Shown here: positions 7,216 to 12,927 of the stretch, piece by piece
Numbering within the stretch: the stretch's first letter is position 1
Layout: each line of letters starts with the position of its first letter
Assembly: GCA_001822215.1 (NCBI GenBank)
Contig: MHQD01000004.1
Coordinates: 1 to 18,594, forward strand
DNA length: 18,594 bases
Source of the DNA: Candidatus Sungbacteria bacterium RIFCSPHIGHO2_01_FULL_50_25
Lineage (GTDB): Bacteria; Patescibacteriota; Minisyncoccia; Sungbacterales; HO2-52-23
Direction: 5' to 3'
The notes under the pieces: generated by a model
The model's input: the letters and a program-made list of their open reading frames with translations, nothing else
What the model was told of the DNA's origin: nothing
The model's database searches: none
Made by a program: the position numbers and the translations under genes

Positions 7216-8052
7216 TTATCTCCAATGATACAGCGCGTCTTTGAGTACAACCGTACGCGCCTGGCCGCGCTCGGTCCATATCACCGTAGAGACGATTTCC
7301 ATTCGCGAGGGACTGTCACCCGCGAGCTCCCCCCCCACGATCCTCATATCAATTGCGACGGTGCGCACAAAAGGAGAATCAGATCCGGAACTATACTGAT
7401 AAAAACCGCTTCCATTGATCCGGAGCGGACTTGATACGGATCCGGTTCGGAAATCAGGCGACATGACGGTATAGGAGCCGCACGTATCGCTTTCAAGGTC
7501 AGAGCTATCAACGCGCATTGTCGTAAAATCTCCCTCTGGCTGCGGATCAAGACGATTCCCTACGCCACCTCCCGCCTCGTGATCCCATTTCCATGACATT
7601 TCCGCGCCGCCGTCAAGATAATCGCATAAGATATTGTTATCCCGCTGAACGCGCACAAGCTCGATTCCTTCCTGGGCAAGGTGGAGCGCGATAAGCTTAT
7701 TTTTTGCAAATGTCACGTCAACAAGCCCTTTTGTTATCAACGCAACCGGCCCCACGATCGCCGCAAGCAAAACCGCAAGCGCGACAATGGTTTCTATTAA
7801 TGTGAACCCCATTAGAAGTCGCCTATTTTCCGAAAATACTATTTTTCCGCAAGACGGTTTTATGATATGCCCAGAAATATCATGGCGCTGATGAAAAATT
7901 TCTAAAATTTTTCTCCCCAAGACTTCTAACGGGGTGAACCCCTGCCTGAATGAAAAATGAAAAATGAAAAATGAAAAATTTAGGTATCGCTTCGCGATAA
8001 ATTTTAAATCATTCTTCCTTAAACTTTGAACTTTAAATTTTGGATTTTTCAT
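7216..8052 (-). CDS. PilV/GspI-like minor prepilin interrupted in frame by a palindromic element
   Basis: 278 residues. The functional core is FTLIETIVALAVLLAAIVGPVALI (Phe83 onward; Glu at +5), followed by LHLAQEGIELVRVQRDNN, typical of PilV/GspI minor pilins, and a beta-rich domain. The start at 8052 is favoured: it overlaps the upstream stop as ATGA and has GGAGAGG 10 bases before it. That start gives an unusually long leader of 38 residues, ending FRQG, before the first Phe-Thr. A 126-bp element plus a 6-bp duplication (44 codons) then splits the signal, giving RQG-FTPLEVL... and, 44 residues later, LMG-FTLIETIV. Alternatively translation begins at the ATG at 7812, inside the element's end, giving 198 residues with almost no leader. 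Excision restores FRQGFTLIETIVA. Confidence 0.85.
   Translation of the reverse strand: MKNPKFKVQSLRKNDLKFIAKRYLNFSFFIFHFSFRQGFTPLEVLGRKILEIFHQRHDISGHIIKPSCGKIVFSENRRLLMGFTLIETIVALAVLLAAIVGPVALITKGLVDVTFAKNKLIALHLAQEGIELVRVQRDNNILCDYLDGGAEMSWKWDHEAGGGVGNRLDPQPEGDFTTMRVDSSDLESDTCGSYTVMSPDFRTGSVSSPLRINGSGFYQYSSGSDSPFVRTVAIDMRIVGGELAGDSPSRMEIVSTVIWTERGQARTVVLKDALYHWR
7808..7933. mobile_element. Miniature inverted-repeat element, copy B (126 bp), inside the PilV-like gene
   Basis: Minus-strand ends CCCGTTAGAAGTC (7933-7921) and GACTTCTAATGGG (7820-7808) form a 13-bp terminal inverted repeat with one mismatch. Exact direct repeats GTTCAC flank it (7939-7934 and 7807-7802), a 6-bp target duplication in the same register as copy A. 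Length is a multiple of three and the gene frame stays open. The interior differs from copy A and contains its own hairpins, including a 9-bp stem GAAAAATTT / AAATTTTTC near 7890-7911 and ATGATAT / ATATCAT near 7861-7882. No transposase is encoded. Confidence 0.75.
7950..8050. repeat. AT-rich low-complexity leader with tandem TGAAAAA repeats and a mini-hairpin
   Basis: Plus-strand 7950-7979 holds four tandem copies of the heptamer TGAAAAA. It is followed by a perfect 6-bp stem with 3-base loop (TATCGC TTC GCGATA, 7985-7999) and an AT-rich run to 8050. The base composition is unlike the GC-richer genes on both sides and resembles noncoding spacer, yet it is open in the PilV-like frame and would encode the unusually long Phe-rich leader of that protein. 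Confidence 0.55.
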
Positions 8053-8678
8053 TTTATGCTTACCTCTCCGCTTTCGCGGACAGTCACCTTTTTCACATTT
8101 CCGTTAGGTGCCTCTAAAATAATGGTTATTGAATCGGGTGGCGCAAGCGTTCCGTCGCCGTCTGTTATTTTCGGGTCAGCCTCCGGAGCAGAAAAAAGCA
8201 CATGGAGAATTCCGCCTGCCGGCACATACGGGGTCGGAGAACTGCCAACAGTTTCAAACCCGCTCACCCTGACGTTCCGTTCAAAACTTGTTGTTTCGAT
8301 GCGCTCGCTCAGAGACGTATACCGGAGATCCTCAGAAGCGATGCGATCACCGAAAAGAATATATGACGTCGCACTAGTGGTAAGCTGGACTCCGACCGCA
8401 GGCGGAACTTCGTTTCCGATCGCAGAGATACCGGATACGGCAAGGGACATATTCTGCGCGCGCCTGAGCGAAACCCCGAGGTCGCGCGCGGCGCGATTGA
8501 GCGCGGCATTCGTGTTAAGCGTCCCGAACCCGATCAAGACCGCCGCGGTTATGGTAACCATGATTCCCGCGACAATAATAAGCTCAACCGCGGTATACCC
8601 CGCGCTATGTTCAAAAATGAAATGATCCGGGGCACGCCCCGCGTTTCTTAGCTTGCTGTTACCCCCAAAAAAAGCCAT
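8049..8678 (-). CDS. FimT/GspH-like minor prepilin
   Basis: 209 residues from the ATG at 8678; an upstream TTG at 8744 would add 22 residues without prepilin character and is not favoured. The class III signal is EHSAG followed by YTAVELIIVAGIMVTITAAVLIGF, with Tyr at +1 and Glu at +5. The continuation AALNRAARDLGVSLRRAQNMSLA matches the FimT/GspH helix (often LRSARSEA--R in relatives), and the C-terminal part is beta-rich. Likely a minor pilin; FimT-type proteins are implicated in DNA binding and uptake in some competent bacteria, which would suit the nearby comF, but that link is inference. No Shine-Dalgarno; a TATAAT 6 bases upstream of the ATG suggests an internal, possibly leaderless, start. 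Stop overlaps the PilV-like start. Confidence 0.8.
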   Translation of the reverse strand: MAFFGGNSKLRNAGRAPDHFIFEHSAGYTAVELIIVAGIMVTITAAVLIGFGTLNTNAALNRAARDLGVSLRRAQNMSLAVSGISAIGNEVPPAVGVQLTTSATSYILFGDRIASEDLRYTSLSERIETTSFERNVRVSGFETVGSSPTPYVPAGGILHVLFSAPEADPKITDGDGTLAPPDSITIILEAPNGNVKKVTVRESGEVSIK

Positions 8679-8684
8679 ACGATA

Positions 8685-8690
8685 ATTATA
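8685..8690 (-). promoter_or_regulatory. Possible -10 box for a leaderless fimT-like transcript
   Basis: A perfect TATAAT on the minus strand ends 6 bases before the ATG at 8678, so transcription would be expected to start at or next to the A of the start codon. The -35 position 17 bases upstream is only a T-run, so the promoter is weak on sequence grounds. The same geometry is seen at comF. Confidence 0.35.
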
Positions 8691-8753
8691 CCCGCTACTG
8701 GGAATAGAAAAAAGCGCGCCTTTGCACCCGGAACCCGGTAGCAATACTTCGGC

Positions 8754-8867
8754 TTATAGCATCGACATTTCAACGGCAGCGGCGATATATGCCTGGGTCA
8801 TCCCAGATACCGCTGACAGGAAAAACGCAATCACAATAAGCCATGAAATTTGATTTTGTGTAATCAT
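8754..8867 (-). CDS. Putative 37-residue single-span membrane micro-protein
   Basis: An ATG-initiated ORF lies between pilD and the fimT-like gene, on the same strand. Its product has a short polar N-terminus (MITQNQISW), a hydrophobic segment LIVIAFFLSAVSGM that could span a membrane, and a mildly amphipathic tail ending in EMSML. It does not match any family I recognise and lacks a prepilin Gly-Phe site. No strong Shine-Dalgarno is present (GGG directly before the ATG). Its position inside the pilus cluster, in a spacer of about 270 bases where neighbours are otherwise tightly packed, is the main support. It may be a remnant or chance ORF. Confidence 0.35.
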   Translation of the reverse strand: MITQNQISWLIVIAFFLSAVSGMTQAYIAAAVEMSML

Positions 8868-8895
8868 CCCAGTATTTTCCAAAATAATTCATATA

Positions 8896-8927
8896 ACATT
8901 CTCACATTCTTGAGAATGTGAGAATGT
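8896..8927. repeat. Perfect 15-bp inverted repeat downstream of pilD
   Basis: Arms ACATTCTCACATTCT (8896-8910) and AGAATGTGAGAATGT (8913-8927) are exactly complementary around a 2-base centre; each arm itself contains a repeated CATTCT. It lies 20 bases after the pilD stop and upstream of the micro-ORF. There is no T-run on either side, so a Rho-independent terminator is not supported; an operator, an RNA processing or decay barrier, or a repeat element are all possible. Confidence 0.8.
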
Positions 8928-8947
8928 CTTCAGAACTCACTTTAGAG

Positions 8948-9802
8948 TTAAAACGAGTAATACACGATTTCGTATATTCCTTCGAGAAACCGCGTGGTCT
9001 CAAAGAAAAACGGGGAAAAAAAATAGGCGGAGGCACTCCCCAGAAGGATAAAGGGCCCGAACGGAATCGTACTCTTTAACGTAGTGCGCCGGAACAATAG
9101 AAGCACCCCTCCGACGACTCCGCCTGACCAGAAAGAAAAGAGAAGCGCGGCAATGGACGCCGGAAACCCGATAGCAAGCGAGGTTGCAAGAATAAGCTTT
9201 GCGTCTCCAAACCCCATCCACTGGCCACGGGAAAAAAACCATAAAGACGCAAAGAAAAGGGAAATGAGCAAGGCGGCGCCAGCGTCCGAAAAAATCCCCG
9301 ATGAAAAATTGGGATCTGCGGCGTACCAGCGGAAACTCACCGCCGCCACGCCGACCGCAAAGAGAATATAAAACGCGGAATCAGGAATGATTTTTGTCCG
9401 AAGATCAACGACAAATGCGAAGAGCGCCGCGGAAAGCCCGACGCACGCAAGAATAAGCGGCACGAACGATATGATAATAGTATGGAGGTTCGGCCTCCAT
9501 AAATTAATATCTAGGGGAAATAGGTAGGCCGCAATGGCGAAAAGGATGCCGGTTGTGGCTTCAACCAAGGGATATTGGAGCGAAAGCGCGCCCCCGCAGG
9601 AACGGCATCTGCCGCGCTGCAAGAAAAAACTTACGAGAGGGATAAGCTCGATCGGCGTAAGAATTTTCCCGCACGATTCGCATTTGGAGCGCCCAAAAAA
9701 CGATTCGCCGCGGATACCGCGGCGAATCGCTACGTTGAGAAAGCTTCCGATACAAAAACCGAAGCCCAAACTAAATACCTCAACAACCCCGATACCCATC
9801 AC
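8948..9802 (-). CDS. pilD: Prepilin peptidase / N-methyltransferase PilD
   Basis: Integral membrane aspartyl protease that cleaves prepilins after the signal Gly and methylates the new N-terminus. About 284 residues. The N-terminal part has the GSFLNV motif and an intact cytoplasmic zinc tetrad (CESC near 41-44 and CRSC near 66-69), associated with the methylase domain. The catalytic aspartates sit in VVDLRTKIIPD and in GFGDAK (the GxGD motif), between multiple transmembrane helices. FGPFILLGS is the usual C-terminal motif. The first codon is GTG at 9802, followed at once by ATG at 9799; either may be used. A GGAGG at 9829-9825 is about 22 bases upstream, too far for a standard start. Substrates would be the major and minor prepilins encoded on both sides. 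Confidence 0.94.
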   Translation of the reverse strand: MMGIGVVEVFSLGFGFCIGSFLNVAIRRGIRGESFFGRSKCESCGKILTPIELIPLVSFFLQRGRCRSCGGALSLQYPLVEATTGILFAIAAYLFPLDINLWRPNLHTIIISFVPLILACVGLSAALFAFVVDLRTKIIPDSAFYILFAVGVAAVSFRWYAADPNFSSGIFSDAGAALLISLFFASLWFFSRGQWMGFGDAKLILATSLAIGFPASIAALLFSFWSGGVVGGVLLLFRRTTLKSTIPFGPFILLGSASAYFFSPFFFETTRFLEGIYEIVYYSF

Positions 9803-9842
9803 AAGAGAATAAAGGCACTCATATCCTCCGCCAAAGACACTA

Positions 9843-10382
9843 CTATGGAATTAAATCATAAACCTGAGCCGATGTTCCATCAAATCCCCCTGTATACGCA
9901 GTAATGCCGGACACACAAGTTGCAGTTCCCGAAGATACACAATCTTTATCATTGCTAAGCACTGCAGCACTGGTTTCCTCAATCGTTGCTCCCAAATGGT
10001 ATGTACTCCGACTTACAGCAGAAGGAGTGGCGTATAAATAGCAGTTTGGCGCAGCCGCATTTGGGTCACGAGGAATCTGGGGCATGTAGTTTGGCACCAT
10101 CACTTCAAGACCATACTGTATTGTCGCACTACAATTACTTCCCCCAGTTGTTGCTACAGGATACTGTCCGCTACCCGGGCCGTCGAAATACAACTCAAGC
10201 CCGAGTTGAATTTGTTTTACATCACTAATGCGCCGGGCATCGCGCGATTTTTTCCGCGCGGTGTTTAATGAGGCAAGGACAATGGAAGCAAGAACGCCGA
10301 TAATCGCGATAACGACAAGAAGTTCGATAAGCGTAAACCCGACTTTGAGGCTCCGCTTATTTCTAAAAATTGATTTTAACAT
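9843..10382 (-). CDS. pilA: Type IV major pilin-like prepilin (PilA)
   Basis: 179 residues from the ATG at 10382; an upstream in-frame TTG at 10421 would add 13 residues and is less likely. Basic leader MLKSIFRNKRSLKVG, then a perfect class III signal FTLIELLVVIAIIGVLASIVLASLN with Glu at +5, followed by TARKKSRDARRISDVKQIQLGLELYF, the stretch typical of the abundant pilin/pseudopilin in this bacterial group. The C-terminal globular domain is rich in Ser, Thr, Gly, Ala and Tyr and carries four cysteines that may pair. Likely the main fibre subunit, given the consensus signal and its own promoter, which would allow higher expression than the rest of the cluster. That role is inferred. Confidence 0.87.
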   Translation of the reverse strand: MLKSIFRNKRSLKVGFTLIELLVVIAIIGVLASIVLASLNTARKKSRDARRISDVKQIQLGLELYFDGPGSGQYPVATTGGSNCSATIQYGLEVMVPNYMPQIPRDPNAAAPNCYLYATPSAVSRSTYHLGATIEETSAAVLSNDKDCVSSGTATCVSGITAYTGGFDGTSAQVYDLIP

Positions 10383-10466
10383 CAAAGAATATTTAAGCGT
10401 GAATAAATTAGAATCGACCAAAAAGATTAAAAAAGATTCGACCGTATTGAGCGATACCTACGATAT

Positions 10467-10494
10467 ATTGTATCCGCCTGCCTGAAACAGGCAA
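10467..10494 (-). promoter_or_regulatory. Promoter of pilA with overlapping palindrome
   Basis: Minus-strand TTGCCT (10494-10489), 16-base spacer, TACAAT (10472-10467); predicted start near 10460, leader about 78 bases. The -35 box is embedded in a perfect small palindrome TGCCTG AAA CAGGCA (10479-10493), which could be an operator. Within the leader, GAATCGACC (10411-10419) and GATTCGACC (10435-10443), as read on the plus strand, form an imperfect direct repeat 24 bases apart. Confidence 0.5.
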
Positions 10495-10502
10495 GAAACG
10501 GG

Positions 10503-10511
10503 TTATCCACA
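10503..10511 (+). other. Perfect DnaA-box 9-mer upstream of pilA
   Basis: TTATCCACA matches the strict E. coli DnaA box and lies just upstream of the pilA -35 box, in the pilC-pilA spacer. It is isolated: no cluster of boxes or AT-rich unwinding region is seen, so it is not evidence for an origin. Confidence 0.3.
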
Positions 10512-10513
10512 AC

Positions 10514-10528
10514 GCGCGCCCGGCGCGC
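10514..10528. repeat. GC-rich hairpin at the pilC stop codon
   Basis: GCGCGCC / GGCGCGC around a central C gives a short, very GC-rich inverted repeat touching the pilC stop. No T-tract follows on the minus strand, so it is at most a weak or factor-dependent terminator or a pause site separating pilC from the pilA promoter. Confidence 0.4.
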
Positions 10529-11727
10529 TAGATTGCGTTTACGAGATTATACAACGGCACGAGAACCGACATGAGCAAAAACCCGATGCCCGCGCCAAGG
10601 ACGATGATGAGGATGGGCTCGATCAAAGACACAAGATTATCAACCGCGGAATTCACCTCCTGCTGATAGAACTTGGATATTTTTTGGAGGATAAAATCAA
10701 GCCGACCAGTTGCTTCGCCTATCCGTATCATCTGGGTCACAAGAAGCGGAATTTCTTTCGTATTTTTGAACGCGGAAGAAATCGTCCCGCCGCCGCGGAC
10801 CGCCTTATATGCCTCCTCGAGCGCGTTTGCGAATACCAGATTCCCCACCACATCCCGCGTCACTTCAATCGCGCGAAGAATAGGAATGCCGGAAGAAATA
10901 AGGATGGTGAGGTTATCCGCAAGGCGCGCGACAAAGAGTTTTCTATAGAGCTCTCCCACCAAAGGGACATGAATTTGGAGTCGCGCGAAAAAAAGCGCAC
11001 CCTCGGGCGTCCGCTTCCACCGGACAAGGAAAAACCCGCAAAGAGTGAAGAAAATAGCGATAAAGATGCCGTAGTTCCGAAGGCCATGGGATATATAGAG
11101 AAGGGCTTTTGTATAAAACGGAAGCTCTTGGCCGGTTTCCTCAAAAATCTCCAACAGCCCCGGGATCACGACAACGAGCATGAGAATGATGACAAGGATA
11201 AACGCCATGAGGATAAACGCGGGATAGATCATGGCATTGCGCGCTTTCATCGTAAGATAGTAGGAGCGCTCGACGTATTCCGCGAGGTATGAAAAAACCT
11301 CCTGAAGCTTTCCCGACTCTTCGCCCGACCGGATCAAACTTATATAAAACGCAGAAAAGTACTTCGCGTGCTTCGCAAACGCCTGCGAAAGCGACAGGCC
11401 GCCTGTGACATCATTGAGGATCGTGCCAAGCGCGTCCTTGAGCGCGGGTTTCGACGTTTCTTCCGCAAGGGTGCGCAGCGCTTCAATGATCGGGACTTGT
11501 GCCTCGAAAAGCGTCGCGAGCTGGCGCGACAAGATGACGACGTCTTTTGTGCTCACGTGGCCCACGAACGGGAATGAGAACTTTGATTCCCGCTTCTCCC
11601 GAAGAGAGAGAACCGTATACCCCCGGCGCTGAAGAATATCCAATACCGCCTCTTGGCTGGACGCTTCCACGGTCCCCCTTTGAAGAGACCCCTCTTTATC
11701 GCGCACTTGATAATCGTAGGAAGGCAT
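10528..11727 (-). CDS. pilC: Type IV pilus inner-membrane platform protein PilC (GspF family)
   Basis: 399 residues, the normal PilC length. The N-terminal cytoplasmic domain (YDYQVRDKEGSLQRGTVEA, then a segment ending with GYTVLSL) is followed by two repeated GspF domains: the first around SRQLATLFEAQVPIIEALRTLAEE with SGEESGKL, the second around ARLADNLTILISSGIPILRAIEV with RIGEATGRLDFIL. Transmembrane helices are visible near residues 165-195, 215-235 and 370-395. PilC forms the membrane platform on which PilB and PilT act to insert or withdraw pilin subunits. It starts 5 bases after the pilT stop without an obvious Shine-Dalgarno. Confidence 0.95.
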   Translation of the reverse strand: MPSYDYQVRDKEGSLQRGTVEASSQEAVLDILQRRGYTVLSLREKRESKFSFPFVGHVSTKDVVILSRQLATLFEAQVPIIEALRTLAEETSKPALKDALGTILNDVTGGLSLSQAFAKHAKYFSAFYISLIRSGEESGKLQEVFSYLAEYVERSYYLTMKARNAMIYPAFILMAFILVIILMLVVVIPGLLEIFEETGQELPFYTKALLYISHGLRNYGIFIAIFFTLCGFFLVRWKRTPEGALFFARLQIHVPLVGELYRKLFVARLADNLTILISSGIPILRAIEVTRDVVGNLVFANALEEAYKAVRGGGTISSAFKNTKEIPLLVTQMIRIGEATGRLDFILQKISKFYQQEVNSAVDNLVSLIEPILIIVLGAGIGFLLMSVLVPLYNLVNAI

Positions 11728-11732
11728 AAAAC

Positions 11733-12803
11733 TTATCGAAGGAGTACTTGCAATTCCTCGGGACGGAGCGAATACAAAACCGCGGTTTCTACAGAAATAT
11801 CCCCGCGCTTCACCATGTCCGCGAGGGAGCGGTTCAAGCTTACCATGCCGTACTCAAGCCCGGTTTCGATGAGCATCTCGATCTCATGGACCTTGTTTTC
11901 CCGGACCACCGTGCGCACCGCGGAGGTCGCAATCAAAATCTCGATCGCGGGCATAAGCCCGCCCGAAATTCTCGGGACAAGGCGTTGGGAAACGATCCCG
12001 ACGAGCGTTGCCGCGAGCTGCGCCCGGATCTGCGGCTGCTGGCCCGCGGGAAAAGAGTCGATGATGCGGTCAACGGTTTGCGCGGCGTTATTCGTATGCA
12101 GGGTTGAAAGGACGTAGTGCCCGGTTTCAGCCGCGGTAACCGCGGTCGCGATTGTTTCGGGGTCGCGCATCTCGCCGATCATCGCAACGTCAACGTCTTC
12201 ACGAAACATCGAACGAAGCGCCTTATGGAACTCGAACGTATCAACGCCGACTTCCCGCTGGACAATGAGCGATTTGTCGGATGTGAAGAGGTATTCAATC
12301 GGATCTTCAATGGTGATGATGTGATCTGCCCGCATGTGGTTCATATAGTCAACCATCGCGGCAAGCGTGGTTGATTTCCCGTGGCCCGTGGGCCCCACGA
12401 CAAGGAAAAACCCCTGCTGTTTTGATGAAAATTCCTTGAAAATATCGGCGGGAAGATTCAATTCTTCGAATGTCCTGATTTTTGTCGGAATCACGCGAAG
12501 CGCGGCCGCGGGAGATCCGCGCTCATGGAACACGTTCACGCGGAAGCGAACGACATCCTGAAACATATAGGAAAGGTCGAGCTCTTTTTCCTTGATAAAC
12601 CGTTCCTGATCCGCCTCGGGAACGATTTTTTTGATAAAACTGTCGGCATCTTGGGAGGTAACCGCGTCAAAACTCGAAAGCGGCACGAGCTGGCCGTCGA
12701 TCCGAATCGTGGGATTCCGCCCGACAGAGATATGAAGGTCTGAAGCGCCGTTTTTCACGACCTGCTCGAAAAGATCATCGAAATTTTTTGTGACTGAAGG
12801 CAT
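11733..12803 (-). CDS. pilT: PilT-type retraction ATPase
   Basis: 356 residues from the ATG at 12803 (an upstream TTG at 12809 is less likely). Hexameric secretion ATPase that powers pilus retraction. It has the PilT-type N-terminal domain (GASDLHISVGRNPTIRIDG, about 19-37), Walker A GPTGHGKS (137-144; His instead of the usual Ser at the fifth position), Asp box TIEDPIEY, Walker B DVAMIGEMRD (205-214), His box STLHTN (233-238), and AVRTVVRENK (295-304) where canonical PilT has the AIRNLIREGK retraction motif. The short N-terminus and that motif separate it from PilB. Twitching and competence retraction are the likely roles. Confidence 0.93.
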   Translation of the reverse strand: MPSVTKNFDDLFEQVVKNGASDLHISVGRNPTIRIDGQLVPLSSFDAVTSQDADSFIKKIVPEADQERFIKEKELDLSYMFQDVVRFRVNVFHERGSPAAALRVIPTKIRTFEELNLPADIFKEFSSKQQGFFLVVGPTGHGKSTTLAAMVDYMNHMRADHIITIEDPIEYLFTSDKSLIVQREVGVDTFEFHKALRSMFREDVDVAMIGEMRDPETIATAVTAAETGHYVLSTLHTNNAAQTVDRIIDSFPAGQQPQIRAQLAATLVGIVSQRLVPRISGGLMPAIEILIATSAVRTVVRENKVHEIEMLIETGLEYGMVSLNRSLADMVKRGDISVETAVLYSLRPEELQVLLR

Positions 12804-12809
12804 TTGCAA

Positions 12810-12927
12810 TAAATTACATCAGTTAATGGATTCAATGAGTTACGCTCATTTCACTCGCTATGGTTTCAAAGCACCAGTGGAAACTCCTTAACCCGTTACA
12901 CTCAACAACTCATTAAACTCGGTAACT
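12810..12927. repeat. pilB-pilT spacer with degenerate AACTC tandem repeat
   Basis: The 118-base spacer has no gene. From 12882 to 12928, plus-strand pentamers AACTC/AACCC/CACTC recur at 12882, 12890, 12899, 12907, 12916 and 12924, that is, alternating 8 and 9 bases; another AACTC is at 12944 inside pilB. This is a degenerate short tandem repeat of about 17 bases per two units. No convincing promoter for pilT was identified. Confidence 0.5.

Noticed and set aside
8896..8927. Rho-independent terminator after pilD
   Set aside because: The stem is perfect but not GC-rich and no T-run follows on either strand.
9797..9830. Seven-codon leader peptide (ATG at 9822 to TGA) before pilD
   Set aside because: The GGAGG is only 2 bases from that ATG, too close for initiation, and the ORF is too short to support.
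10503..10511. Replication origin
   Set aside because: A single DnaA 9-mer without a cluster, AT-rich unwinding region or dnaA/dnaN neighbours.
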